25,092 nt of DNA from Baffinella frigidus (GCA_026770585.1 MU646718.1:147949-173040); one strand, 5' to 3'; counted from the first letter of the stretch, positions 13,191 through 20,437 are shown. Made by a program: numbers and translations. Notes: generated from the letters alone by a model not told the origin.

Positions 13191-13860
13191 GAGGGGGGGT
13201 TGATCAAGGCCACTCCGACCGCGTCCAAGCAATGTTCGTGAGGGTTTAGGGTTCAGGGTTTAGGGTTTAGGGTTCAAGGTTTTGGGTTTGGGGTCAAGAT
13301 GTGGGGTTTAGGATCTGTTTAGGGTCGGGGGGGGGACGTGGATCCAGGCCACGCCGACCGCGTCCAAGCAATGTTCGTTAGGGTATAGGGTTCATTGTTT
13401 AGGGTTTAGGGTTCAAGGTTTTGGGTTTGGGGTCAAGGTTTGGGGTTTAGGATCTGTTTAGGGTCGGGGGGGGGCGTCGATCAAGGCCACTCCGACCGCA
13501 TCCAAGCAATGTTCGTTAGGGTTTAGGATTTAGCGTTCAGGGTTTAGGGTTAAGGGTTCAGGGTTCAGGGTTTAGGGGTTTGGGTCAAGGTTTAGGGTGT
13601 GGGATCTGTTTAAGGTCGGGGGGGGGCGTGGATCAAGGCGACACCGACCGCGTTGCAGCAATGTTCGTTAGGGTTTAGAATTTAGGGTTTAGGGTTCAGG
13701 GTTTTGGGTTTAGGGTTCAGAGTTCAGGGTTTTGGGTCAAGGTTTAGGGTGTGGGATATGTTTAGGTTCGGGGGGAGGGGTTGATCAAAGCCACGCCGAC
13801 CGCGTCCAAGCAATGTCCGCACCCTATACCCTAAACCCTGATCCCTACACCCTAAACCGC
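13190..13860 (-). repeat. Five-unit tandem block with TTTAGGG in reversed orientation
   Basis: Anchor GATCAAGGCCAC(T/G)CCGACCGCG, then TCCAAGCAATGTTCG starts at 13202, 13341, 13479, 13631 and 13783 (periods 139, 138, 152, 152). Each unit continues with degenerate TTTAGGG repeats, a GGATCTGTTTAGGGTCGG phrase and a G run. This is the only place in the window where the telomere-like repeat reads TTTAGGG on the + strand. At the last unit (13820) it returns to CCCTAAA. Confidence 0.9.
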
Positions 13861-14154
13861 CTCGTTGGACACGGAAGCGATGTTTTCACCCTCTCGTCCC
13901 CCCTTGTCAGCCGTGTCTCGGTGAAATCTTCACAGAGTATGTTTTTTTTGTTGAAACGTGGTGTACCATGAAAGATACATCCAGGTAGTTCCATAGTCTA
14001 TGCATTTCTGCTGTTCATTCCTGTTCATGCACACAAGGTTTTCGTGAGGTATGCGATTGGACAATAGAGAAGTTTTCTCTCCTGTTGGCTTTTCGAAAAG
14101 GATGGAACAATGGCAAACGTTTAAGTAGCAGAATCATCGACTGGTTTAGTAACA
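13861..14154 (+). other. No feature recognised
   Basis: Unique, moderately AT-rich sequence without an obvious splice-bounded frame or inverted repeat. CCTAAACCGCCTCGTTGG(A/C) at 13852 recurs at 14283, linking the two sides. Confidence 0.4.
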
Positions 14155-14200
14155 GAATCGTCGACTTTGGGCATTGTTTCATTCTTTGAGCGCGGCCAAC
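14155..14200 (-). repeat. Inverted copy of a segment at 15170
   Basis: On the minus strand this reads GGCCGCGCTCAAAGAATGAA, ACAATGCCCAAAGTCGACGA, matching 15170-15212 on the plus strand (GGCCACGCGAAAGCAATGAA, ACAATGCCAAACGTTGACGA). About 1 kb separates the two arms, which enclose the EKREKGG tandem block. Confidence 0.55.
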
Positions 14201-14435
14201 CGTGAGGAAACCGCTCTATCAACCTTTGGCTTTCTTGGGCGAAGCACGTGGCGTGAGGAGCAAGGGCCTCCTTGCTAATCCCTAAACCGCCTCGTTGGCG
14301 TTTCAGGCGGACAAGCTCAGGGCAATGAAAATGAGAGAGGCCCCCTAGCTTCTCTGAGAAGCACTCTTCTCGCTGAGAAGCACATGTTTCCTGCACGTGC
14401 TGGGGAAGGCTGATCAGTCGTGTTGCGTGGCAGAA

Positions 14436-15345
14436 GCGAGATCGAGAAGCGAGAGAAAGGCGGGGCAAAAGGCGGTGTGGCCAAAGACAAGTCGCGGCAC
14501 TCCTCGCTTCCCTTTGCCACGCTTGCTTGCTCCCAGAACGCGATTGGAGGTGTTTACAATTGAGTCTCTCCTCTGGCAGAGGTGAGGTGGGGAATCGAGA
14601 GAAAGGCGGAGCCAAACCCCAAACCCTAAACCCCAAACCCTGAACCCTAAACCCTAAACCCTAAGCCCCACGGTGACTCAAACCCAACATGGCATGGCAG
14701 AGGCGAGACCAAGAAGCGAGAGAAAGGCGGCGCGGGTGGGAAAGGCGGTGTGGCCAAAGACAAGTCGCAGCATACATCGCTTCCCTTTACCGCGCTTGCC
14801 TGCTCCCAGAGGGCGATTGGAGGTGTTGATAATGACTCTCTCCTCTGGCAGAGGTGAGGTGGAGAAGCGAGAGAAAGGCGGGGTGGCCAAAGACAAGTCG
14901 CGGCACTCCTCGCTTCACTTTACCGCGCTTGCCTACTCCAATAAAGCGATTGGAGGGTTTTACAATTGAATCTCTCCTCGGGCAGAGGTGAGGTGGAGAA
15001 GCGAGAGAAAGGCGGCGCGGGGGCAAAAGTCGGGTTGGCCAAAGACAAATCTGTGTGTCTTCTGCTGTTCATTAAACGGCACGCCTCGCTCCCGTTTAGC
15101 GGGTGTGAAAAGCACTGTGTTCCTGGATGACTTGAGGAAAGCTAAGCCCAGAGCGGCTGTCTCATCTGTTGGCCACGCGAAAGCAATGAAACAATGCCAA
15201 ACGTTGACGAAGCTGGTACATGTGGCGTGGCAGAGGGGAGATCGAGAAGCGAGAGAAAGGCGGGGCAAAAGGCGGTGTGGCCAAAGACAAATCGCGGCAC
15301 GCCTCGCTCCCGTTTATCACGCTCGTCTGCTCCCAGAAGGCTAAA
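14436..15345 (+). CDS. Tandem Lys-rich exon-like repeat EKREKGG...AKDKSRH
   Basis: GAGAAGCGAGAGAAAGGCGG recurs at about 14444, 14591 (altered), 14711, 14863, 14997 and 15244. The last unit encodes IEKREKGGAKGGVAKDKSRH, then ASLPFITLVCSQ; the 14863 unit reads VEKREKGGVAKDKSRHSSLH, then FTALAYS. The start of each unit follows GGCAGAGG or GGCAGAAG, a possible acceptor, and the end is CTCCCAGAA. Units differ by small indels (extra GGGCAAAA or GGTGGGAA) that often shift the frame, so most are damaged copies of one basic exon. Which unit, if any, is used cannot be seen. Confidence 0.4.
14615..14670 (+). repeat. Short CCCTAAA run inside the tandem block
   Basis: Eight imperfect units separate the second and third Lys-rich repeat units. 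Confidence 0.85.
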
Positions 15346-15495
15346 CCCTAAACCCTAAACCCTTGACCCTAAACCCTGAACCCTGAACCCTAAACCTTAA
15401 ACCTCAAACCCCAAACCCCAAACCCTAAACCCTAAACCCTAAGCCTCAAACCCTAAACCCCAACCCCTAAACCCTAAACCCTAAACCCTAAACCA
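15341..15495 (+). repeat. CCCTAAA array ending at AACCAG
   Basis: About 22 units. The array begins directly at the end of the last Lys-rich unit (CCAGAAGG|CTAAACCC) and ends CCCTAAACCAG before the exon at 15497, so it spans nearly the whole inferred intron. Confidence 0.9.
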
Positions 15496-15496
15496 G

Positions 15497-15562
15497 TCAA
15501 TCGGAGCGACGCTACCGAATATCACTCTCGACTACCTTCCCACTATCTGGACCTGGGATGAG
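15497..15562 (+). CDS. Candidate exon: SIGATLPNITLDYLPTIW
   Basis: A 66-nt phase-0 block between CCCTAAACCAG and GTGCTA encodes 22 residues: SIGATLPNITLDYLPTIW then TWDE. It is hydrophobic with aromatic residues, unlike the repeat around it. Both boundaries are clean. No copy of it was found nearby, unusual here. No family recognised. Confidence 0.5.
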
Positions 15563-15710
15563 GTGCTACCCCACCCTACCCTACCCTACCCTAACCCCCC
15601 CCCCCTTCCCTCCCCTACCCTGCCCTGCCCCCAACTACCTTACCCTGAACCCTGAATCCTGCACCGTGCACCCTGATCCCTGAACCCTGAACCCTAAACC
15701 CTGCGCCCAC
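15563..15710 (+). repeat. CCCTACC/CCCTGAA variant array
   Basis: Begins with CCCTACC repeats and a C homopolymer, then CCCTGAA. The unit drifts but keeps C-rich + strand polarity. Confidence 0.8.
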
Positions 15711-15890
15711 AACGTCGTCAAAAGCCCGTGTGCCGACGCTTGACGCAGTGAACGCCACGGAGACCCTGGTCCCAGAGTGCCCCAACCCCTAAACCCTAAA
15801 CCCTAAACTCTAAACCCTAAACACTAAACACTAAACCACAAACCCCAAACTCTAAACCCCAGACCCCAAACCCCAAACCCTAACCCGCAG
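15711..15890 (+). repeat. Unique 70 nt followed by CCCTAAA array to an acceptor
   Basis: The unique part (about 15712-15782) has an open frame RVPTLDAVNATETLVPE but no clear acceptor or donor. The array 15783-15885 then ends CCCTAACCCGCAG. Confidence 0.6.
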
Positions 15891-15926
15891 GTCCGGCAGG
15901 AGCTGCGCTACCGCACCCGCCACTCG
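15891..15926 (+). CDS. Candidate micro-exon: VRQELRYRTRHS
   Basis: A 36-nt phase-0 block between AACCCGCAG and GTTCCT, with CCCTAAA arrays on both sides. It encodes VRQELRYRTRHS, strongly basic. Its phase matches the exons before (15497) and after (16045), so the three could splice together without shift. Confidence 0.4.
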
Positions 15927-15928
15927 GT

Positions 15929-16005
15929 TCCTAACCCCTAAACCCTAAACCCTAAACCCTAAACCCTAAACCCTAAACCCTAATCCCTAATCCCTAAACC
16001 CTAGG
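15929..16005 (+). repeat. CCCTAAA array
   Basis: Eleven units, most perfect CCCTAAA. It is one of the cleanest runs in the window. It is followed by AGGAGGTGTGCTGCTGAGG and the next acceptor at 16044. Confidence 0.95.
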
Positions 16006-16044
16006 AGGTGTGCTGCTGAGGAGTTGTGTTGGGTTTGGTGGCAG

Positions 16045-16137
16045 GTGACGTTTCGATTCGAAGGGACGCACGTGCACAACCAGGCCTCGTGGGGAAAGTG
16101 CGTTAAGTTGCTCGAGGATGACTTCAAGAACGAAAAG
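16045..16137 (+). CDS. Candidate exon: VTFRFEGTHVHNQASWGKC
   Basis: A 93-nt phase-0 block between GTGGCAG and GTCCTG encodes 31 residues: VTFRFEGTHVHNQASWGKC, then VKLLEDDFKNEK. Its balanced composition with Trp, Cys and His looks like a folded domain. This is among the most protein-like segments in the window. No damaged copy was found. The family is not recognised. Confidence 0.55.
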
Positions 16138-16149
16138 GTCCTGGCCTCT

Positions 16150-16435
16150 AAACCGCGAAACGGCGATGTACTGTCACCTTGTCTTTGCCCTAAACCCTAA
16201 ACCCTAAACCCTAGACCCTAATCCCCGATTCCAAAACCGTAAACCCTAATCGCTGATCCCTAAACCCTAAACTCTAATGACTCATCAGTATACCCTAAAC
16301 CCTAAACCCTAAACCCTAAAACCTAAACCCTAAACCCAGAACCCAGAACCCAGAACCCTAAACCCCAAACCCTAAACCCTAAACCCTAAACCCTAAGCCT
16401 ACAACCCTCGACCCTGTACTCTAAACCCTAGACCA
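16150..16435 (+). repeat. Shared intron segment copy 2 and CCCTAAA array
   Basis: GAAACGGCGATGTACTGTCA and CCTTGTCTTTGCCC (16155-16192) repeat the 11325 segment. A long array of CCCTAAA with CCCAGAA, CCCTAAT and CCCTCGA variants follows, broken by TGACTCATCAGTATA near 16278. Confidence 0.85.
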
Positions 16436-16465
16436 AGATGGAGAGAGTTCTTGTTCACAGCAGCT

Positions 16466-16520
16466 CTCTAGCTCTGTCTCAGTCTATTCTGGCTCACCAA
16501 ACCGGTGAGCCCGGGCTCGT
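16466..16520 (+). mobile_element. MITE family 1, copy D (left half)
   Basis: CTCTAGCTCTGTCTCAGTCT, then GGCTCACCAAACCGGTGAGC and CCGGGCTCG match the left half of the family. The AGTTGAC hairpin half is missing. The left terminal repeat (CTAGCTCTG) is the best preserved of all copies and pairs with the right end of copy A. Confidence 0.65.
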
Positions 16521-16711
16521 CCACTCGAGTGAAGTAGAGTTAGGCTCTCGTTTCTGGCACGACTCTTGTGGATGCTTTTCGATGGTGGACTAGCTTCGCG
16601 CACGCGTCTCCCAGGGAGGTCCCTTTGGTCGACCAACGGGACCGCGCCAGTCTGCTGACTGACTGACTGCCTTGTCGGTTGCTGACTGGTTTCCCTGTTT
16701 GTGTGGGGCAG
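16521..16711 (+). other. No gene recognised
   Basis: Unique sequence with short local repeats (CTGACTGACTGACTG near 16657). It ends in GGGGCAG before the next exon copy. Confidence 0.4.
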
Positions 16712-16756
16712 GAGTTGATGGGAGAGCTGTCAGTGGATCTGGTGCCTGAAAGCTGA
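16712..16756 (+). pseudogene. Upstream copy of the ELMGELSVDLVP exon with stop
   Basis: GGGGCAG then GAGTTGATGGGAGAGCTG encodes ELMGELSVDLVPES followed by TGA. The first 36 nt match the copy at 16829 with one difference. Confidence 0.6.
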
Positions 16757-16828
16757 CGTCCCTCCTAGACCCCACATCCTACAGCCCAAACCCCAAACCC
16801 CACACCACAAACCCCAAACCCTAAGCAG

Positions 16829-16911
16829 GAGTTGATGGGCGAGCTGTCAGTGGATCTGGTGCCAGTCGCGTGTCACGCCTGCGCTGCTCCACCCCCCGAG
16901 GTCTACTTCAA
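16829..16911 (+). CDS. Candidate exon: ELMGELSVDLVPVACHAC
   Basis: After CCCTAAGCAG the frame reads ELMGELSVDLVPVACHAC, then AAPPPEVYFK before CCCTGAACCC repeat. A donor could lie at CCA|GTCGCG or at GAG|GTCTAC. The end phrase CTGCGCTGCTCCACCCCCCG recurs at about 17153 and 17282, so the 3' part has its own echoes. It lies 117 nt after the damaged copy at 16712. Confidence 0.45.
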
Positions 16912-17480
16912 ACCCTGAACCCTACACCCTACACCCTACACCCTACAACCTACACCCTACACCCTACACCCTACACCCTACACCCTACACCCCACACCCC
17001 ACACCCTACACCCTACACCCTACACCCTACACCCTACACCCTACAACCTACACCCTACACCCTACACCCTACACCCTACACCCTACACCCCACACCCCAC
17101 ACCCGACACCCTACACCCTACACCCTACACCCTACACCCTACACCCTACACCCTGCACTGCTCCACCCTCAGATGTACGCCTCTCCGCCTTGCGTTGCAA
17201 ACCCTACACCCTACACCCTGAGCCCTAAACCCTCAACCCTAATCCCTGAACCATACACCCTGAGCTCTAAAATCGTGGGGCCTGCGCTGCTCCACCCCCC
17301 GAGGTCTGCCTCAAACCCTGAACCCTAAACCCTACACCCTGAACCCTAAGCCCCAAACCCTACACCCTAAACCCTACACCCTGAACCCTACACCCTAAAC
17401 CCAAACCATAAACCATAAACCATAAATCCTAAACCCTAAACCTTACACCCTGATCCCTAAGCCCTAACCCCTGTGTACCA
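16912..17480 (+). repeat. Long CCCTACA array with echoes of the preceding exon end
   Basis: Over 50 units, mostly CCCTACA rather than CCCTAAA, giving a frame that reads (YTLHPTP)n. It is interrupted at about 17150-17195 and 17280-17312 by CCTGCGCTGCTCCACCC copies. It ends CCCCTGTGTACCAG. Internal homogeneity indicates recent expansion. Confidence 0.95.
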
Positions 17481-17481
17481 G

Positions 17482-17534
17482 GAGTTCAAAGTGGTGGGCG
17501 CGCCCTGGAGGAAAGGCCAGGAGGGTGCCGCGTG
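17482..17534 (+). CDS. Candidate exon: EFKVVGAPWRKGQEGAA
   Basis: Bounded by GTGTACCAG and GTCAGT, 53 nt encode EFKVVGAPWRKGQEGAA plus a split Trp codon (phase 2 end). The donor context GCCGCGTG|GT(C/G)AGTG is copied four more times downstream. It is basic with a Trp; no family is recognised. Confidence 0.45.
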
Positions 17535-18050
17535 GTCAGTGCCACCCCCTGATCCCGGCACATTCATAGGATAACGGCCTGAAATTCGGGTACTTAGGTT
17601 TACGGTATTGCCTACGGTAGGCCGTAGGGCTCCTAGGACCTAATGGTTCCTACGACCCCGCGTGGTGAGTGCCCTCCCAGCAAAGTCCCACGCAGAAATG
17701 TTTTCTCGAAAATGGCGTAGCGATTCGATTCCAGTGCCATGCCGCGTGGTGAGGCACATCCCACACATAAATGTGGGATTCTTGAGTGACATCCTGGCAC
17801 ACCCCATCACACGGACACGTTCTTTGCAACACGCATGGTGAGTCACATCCCCTGGTCCCAGAACATCCCACCACACAGAATCGTTCCCTTGAACATTTCG
17901 AAATGTTCTATGGAGCAGGAGGGTGCCGCGTGGTGAGTCACGTCCCCTAATTCCGGCACATCCCACACATAAATATTCTTGAGTGACATCCCGGCACATC
18001 CAACCTCACAGAAATTTTCTCAGAAACATGTCGTAGCGATTCATATGCCA
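17535..18050 (+). repeat. Echoes of the donor CCGCGTG|GTGAGT with intron text
   Basis: CCGCGTGGTGAGT-like junctions occur at about 17657, 17742, 17828 and 17926; the last retains GCAGGAGGGTGCCGCGTG, the final codons of the exon. Following text CACATCCC.C...TCCC.GCACATCC also repeats, as does AACAT(G/T)TCGTAGCGATTC (17710, 18028). Each unit is about 85-110 nt. Confidence 0.7.
17891..17908. repeat. Perfect 18-bp palindrome GAACATTTCGAAATGTTC
   Basis: Fully self-complementary. It lies just before the last donor echo. It shares GAACATT ... AATGTTC with the site at 20748 but lacks the regular 5-bp phasing. Confidence 0.6.
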
Positions 18051-18120
18051 TGTCGTGGGTGGATTGGGCTGTTGGGAGAGTTCACATGTGTCATCTTATC
18101 TGCTGGTGCACACCAACTTC

Positions 18121-18475
18121 TAAACCCTACACCCTGCACCCTACATCCTACACCCTACACCCTACACCCTACACCTTACACCCTACACCCTACACCCTAA
18201 ACCCTGCACCCTAAACCATACACCCTAAACCCTAAAACCTAAAACCTAAAACCTAAAACCCAAACCCTAAACCCCAAACCCTAAAACCTAAACCCCAAAC
18301 CCCAAACCCCAAAGCTTAAACCCAAGAGGGCATTCTCGATTGATGCTTCCCCTAACCCGAAACCCCGAAAATGCGTAACCCCAGGTGCCAGTTTGCTGAA
18401 GCCCGAAGCCAGAAACCTGGTTCTCAAAATCCGAACCCCGAAACCCCAAACCCCAAACCCTTAACCCTACACCAG
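18121..18475 (+). repeat. CCCTACA then CCCTAAA/CCCCAAA array ending at ACACCAG
   Basis: The 5' part is CCCTACA, the middle AAAACCT repeats (18230-18260), the 3' part highly degenerate with a unique insert (18320-18420). It ends TTAACCCTACACCAG at the EF-hand exon. Confidence 0.85.
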
Positions 18476-18587
18476 GTGCAAACTGGCGAAACGGCAGCTG
18501 ACAGCGATCCTGAGGCGGGTCGACGACAACGCCGACCACAAGATTCAGTACCCTGAGTTGGAGAGCGCCTTCAAGGATTCATTCAAG
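18476..18587 (+). CDS. Candidate exon: second EF-hand
   Basis: After CCCTACACCAG the frame reads CKLAKRQLTAILRRV, then the loop D-D-N-A-D-H-K-I-Q-Y-P-E (Asp 1, Asn 3, Asp 5, Ile 8, Glu 12), then LESAFKDSFK. This is a complete helix-loop-helix EF-hand in one exon of 112 nt. The donor would be AAG|GCAAGA, a GC-AG type site whose context matches the usual strong consensus of GC donors. Three damaged relatives follow, separated by MITE family 1 segments. The other EF-hand exons lie 17 kb upstream; common membership in one gene is possible but unproven. Confidence 0.6.
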
Positions 18588-18664
18588 GCAAGACCCCGGG
18601 CTCTTTTTTGTTGTTAAGTTGACGGATTTGTACTGCGAAGCCAGCATGTTAACTTGATAATAGT
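18588..18664 (+). mobile_element. MITE family 1 segment directly at the exon end, copy E
   Basis: From the inferred donor GCAAGACCCCGGGCTC the text follows the family: TAAGTTGACGGATTTGTACT, then CCAGCATGTTAACTTGA and TAATAG, after which an exon copy resumes (TCGGACGACG). The left third of the element, including the terminal repeat, is absent, so its edge coincides with the exon edge. Confidence 0.6.
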
Positions 18665-18731
18665 CGGACGACGACGCAGACCACAAGATTCAGTACCCTG
18701 AATGGAAATTTCATTCAAGGACTCCTTCAAG
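18665..18731 (+). pseudogene. Damaged copy 2 of the second EF-hand exon
   Basis: Begins within the loop (DDDADHKIQYPE, again 12 residues), then loses the LES codons and shifts frame (TGGAAATTTCATTC). It ends with the same AAG|GCAAGA. The loop is intact, but the exiting helix is lost. Confidence 0.55.
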
Positions 18732-18808
18732 GCAAGACCCCGGGCGTTTTTCTGCTCCAAAGTTGACGGATTTGTACCACGAACCCAGAATGTCAACTTG
18801 AGAATAGT
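18732..18808 (+). mobile_element. MITE family 1 segment, copy F
   Basis: GCAAGACCCCGGGCGTTTTT, CCAAAGTTGACGGATTTG and CCCAGAATGTCAACTTGAGA end at ATAG. The same junctions and 77-nt length as copy E; this pair arose by tandem duplication of exon plus element. Confidence 0.65.
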
Positions 18809-18842
18809 CTGAGATGGAGAGCGTCTTCAAGGATTCGTTCAA
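18809..18842 (+). pseudogene. Copy 3 of the second EF-hand exon, tail only
   Basis: GAGATGGAGAGCGTCTTCAA then GGATTCGTTCAATG encodes EMESVFKDSFN, the exiting helix only. Confidence 0.5.
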
Positions 18843-18965
18843 TGCTCCACCCCTTCACCCGCTTACAGCTATTTGGGCTCACCACGTTGGTGAGCCCGGG
18901 CTCTTTCCCGCTCTAAAGTTGACGGGTTTGTACCGCGAACCCAGATTGTCGACTTATGAATAGCC
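18843..18965 (+). mobile_element. MITE family 1, copy G (nearly full)
   Basis: CTTACAGCTATTTGGGCTCA, CCACGTTGGTGAGCCCGGGC, TCTTTCCCGCTCTAAAGTTG, then CGGGTTTGTACCGCGAACCC and TGTCGACTTATGAATAG. GTGAGCCCGGGCTC at 18889 and AATAG at about 18963 define a 74-75 nt internal segment with intron-like ends. Confidence 0.7.
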
Positions 18966-18975
18966 AGCCATCTGG

Positions 18976-19088
18976 ACTGAGACAGACCTCAAGATCCAGT
19001 ACCCCGAGATGGAGAGTGCCTTGAATGATTCCTTCAAGGCTCGGCTGGACATCGAGAGAAAGTCCCGGCACCTTCTCTCGACGTCCAG
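18976..19088 (+). pseudogene. Copy 4 of the second EF-hand exon, with longer tail
   Basis: Reads TETDLKIQYPEMESALNDSF, then KARLDIERKSRHLLSTS. Loop positions 1 and 3 are lost, so calcium binding is unlikely. The tail beyond the helix is not in the other copies and contains an inverted pair, CTGGAC.TCGAGAGAA and TTCTCTCGACGTCCAG (19045-19088). It is open to the following acceptor-like CCAGTAG, so it could equally be an expressed, non-binding EF-hand. Confidence 0.4.
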
Positions 19089-19091
19089 TAG

Positions 19092-19143
19092 GAGGTGGAG
19101 TTAGAATCCATCCGGAAAATGCTCGTATCAGCGGCCACACGAG
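19092..19143 (+). CDS. Candidate exon: EVELESIRKMLVSAATR
   Basis: Between GTCCAGTAG and GTACAG, 52 nt encode EVELESIRKMLVSAATR with a phase-1 end. It is amphipathic helical, consistent with a linker after an EF-hand. No copy was found. The acceptor has a poor pyrimidine tract. Confidence 0.35.
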
Positions 19144-19680
19144 GTACAGTAAGTGGCACAATGCGTAGCATGTGTGGCACTGACGCTGATTGTTTGGCAA
19201 TAAATTATCCATATCTCTTGATGTCCAGTGTGCTGTGCGGCGTGGCCTGGGTTTCTGCCTCCTTGGATCCAGCGAAGGTCCTCAAGGGGATGCAGGTTCT
19301 GTCTCACAAAAAATCTTTCCTCCCAACAATCATTCTCTGGCGCACTGAACCTCGTTTCTGTATCCCTTGATGTTTTATGTCTCCCTTGATTGCGCCTGTT
19401 TTCTGTCTCCCTGGATGATGACCTCCGGTTGATCCAATGAGGGGCTTTGACTCGCGAAATCTTTTCTCCTAACGATTCATTCCCTGGCGCACTGAACCTT
19501 TCCGCTTAAGCAGGAACGTTAATTTATTCGACCACCATAAAATCACAAACTCCTCAGTGTTACAGAACATAATCCAGCCGAGCGCTATCATATTTACATA
19601 GTGTGAGCGTGTAATGTACTTACATAGGACCGAAACTAACTGAAAGCATACTGAAGCGTTGCTCGGAAGCAGGCGAGTGA
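19144..19680 (+). repeat. Unique stretch with a 148-nt spaced duplication
   Basis: AAATCTTTCCTCCCAACAATCA then CTCTGGCGCACTGAACC (about 19310) recurs near 19458 with a few changes. CCCTTGATG and TCTGTCTCCC phrases also repeat. One frame near 19230-19280 reads LCGVAWVSASLDPAKVLKG after GTCCAG and could be an exon, but is unsupported otherwise. Confidence 0.4.
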
Positions 19681-19686
19681 TGACGC

Positions 19687-19735
19687 GTTGGATGACGCCG
19701 CTGCATCGTTGGATGACGCCGCTGCACGCGCCCTG
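19687..19735 (+). CDS. Candidate exon end: DDAAASLDDAAARAL with donor
   Basis: A 22-bp internal tandem (GTTGGATGACGCCGCTGCA twice) encodes DDAAASLDDAAARAL and ends CTG|GTGAGA, a good donor. The left boundary is not visible. The donor with flanking text is echoed four or five times downstream. Confidence 0.35.
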
Positions 19736-20320
19736 GTGAGACGCCCAACATCTCACCATACTCTGGAAGAGAGAGAGAGAGAGGGAGAGAGAGAGAGAGA
19801 GAGAGCTTTATTGAAGGCGCATACACGCGTCTTGGTGAGACGCCCACAGCTCACCATAATCTGGAAGAGATACAGAGAGAGAGAGGGAGAGAGAGAGCTT
19901 TATTGAAGGCGCATACACGCGTCTTGGTGAGACGCCAACAGCTCACCATGGTCTCATTTCGGAACATAACAGAATCTGGTGTGTATCTTCAGGCTTCCAA
20001 CGCTTGAGATAAGGGTGGATATGCTATCGCGTCTTGGTGAGACGCCCAACGCTCACCATACTCAGGGGTTGGGATTCATGGTTCAGGGCGCGCCCTTGTG
20101 AGAAGGCTCGGCCCACACACTACACTCGGATCCACAACATTTCGCCTGAGTCAGCTCCCCCTGAAAGCCTGCGCCTTAAGTCAAATGGTGCCCACGTCCA
20201 TCTAAACGAAAACAGGGGGAAGTTGACTTATGTGAGCTGATTGACTTAGCTAAAATCTTGTGGATCGGAGTGCACTAGAGCGCGCCTCGGTGAGACGCCC
20301 CACTCTCACCATAACTGGGA
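19736..20320 (+). repeat. Five donor echoes GTGAGACGCCCAAC with GA microsatellites
   Basis: GTGAGACGCCCAACA then CTCACCATA occurs at 19736, 19835, 19927, 20037 and 20290, each preceded by CGCGTCTTG or a variant. GAGAGCTTTATTGAAGGCGC, then ATACACGCGTCTTG precedes two of them. GA runs at 19769-19806 and 19873-19897 are copied with the unit. GGTGAG and CTCACC may pair as a hairpin. Confidence 0.8.
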
Positions 20321-20437
20321 ACTCCTTGATTGCAGCAAAGCGTTCTTGGCATGCTGCACGCGGTTCCCATTCGAGATGAAGGGGTGATCTGGGGCATGCA
20401 GGTTCATAACCCTAAACCCCACACCTCAAACTCGCAG

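Noticed and set aside
16870-17328. 152-codon frame reading (YTLHPTP)n
   Set aside because: It is the direct translation of a CCCTACA array whose 7-nt unit gives a 7-residue period; no non-repeat domain is present.
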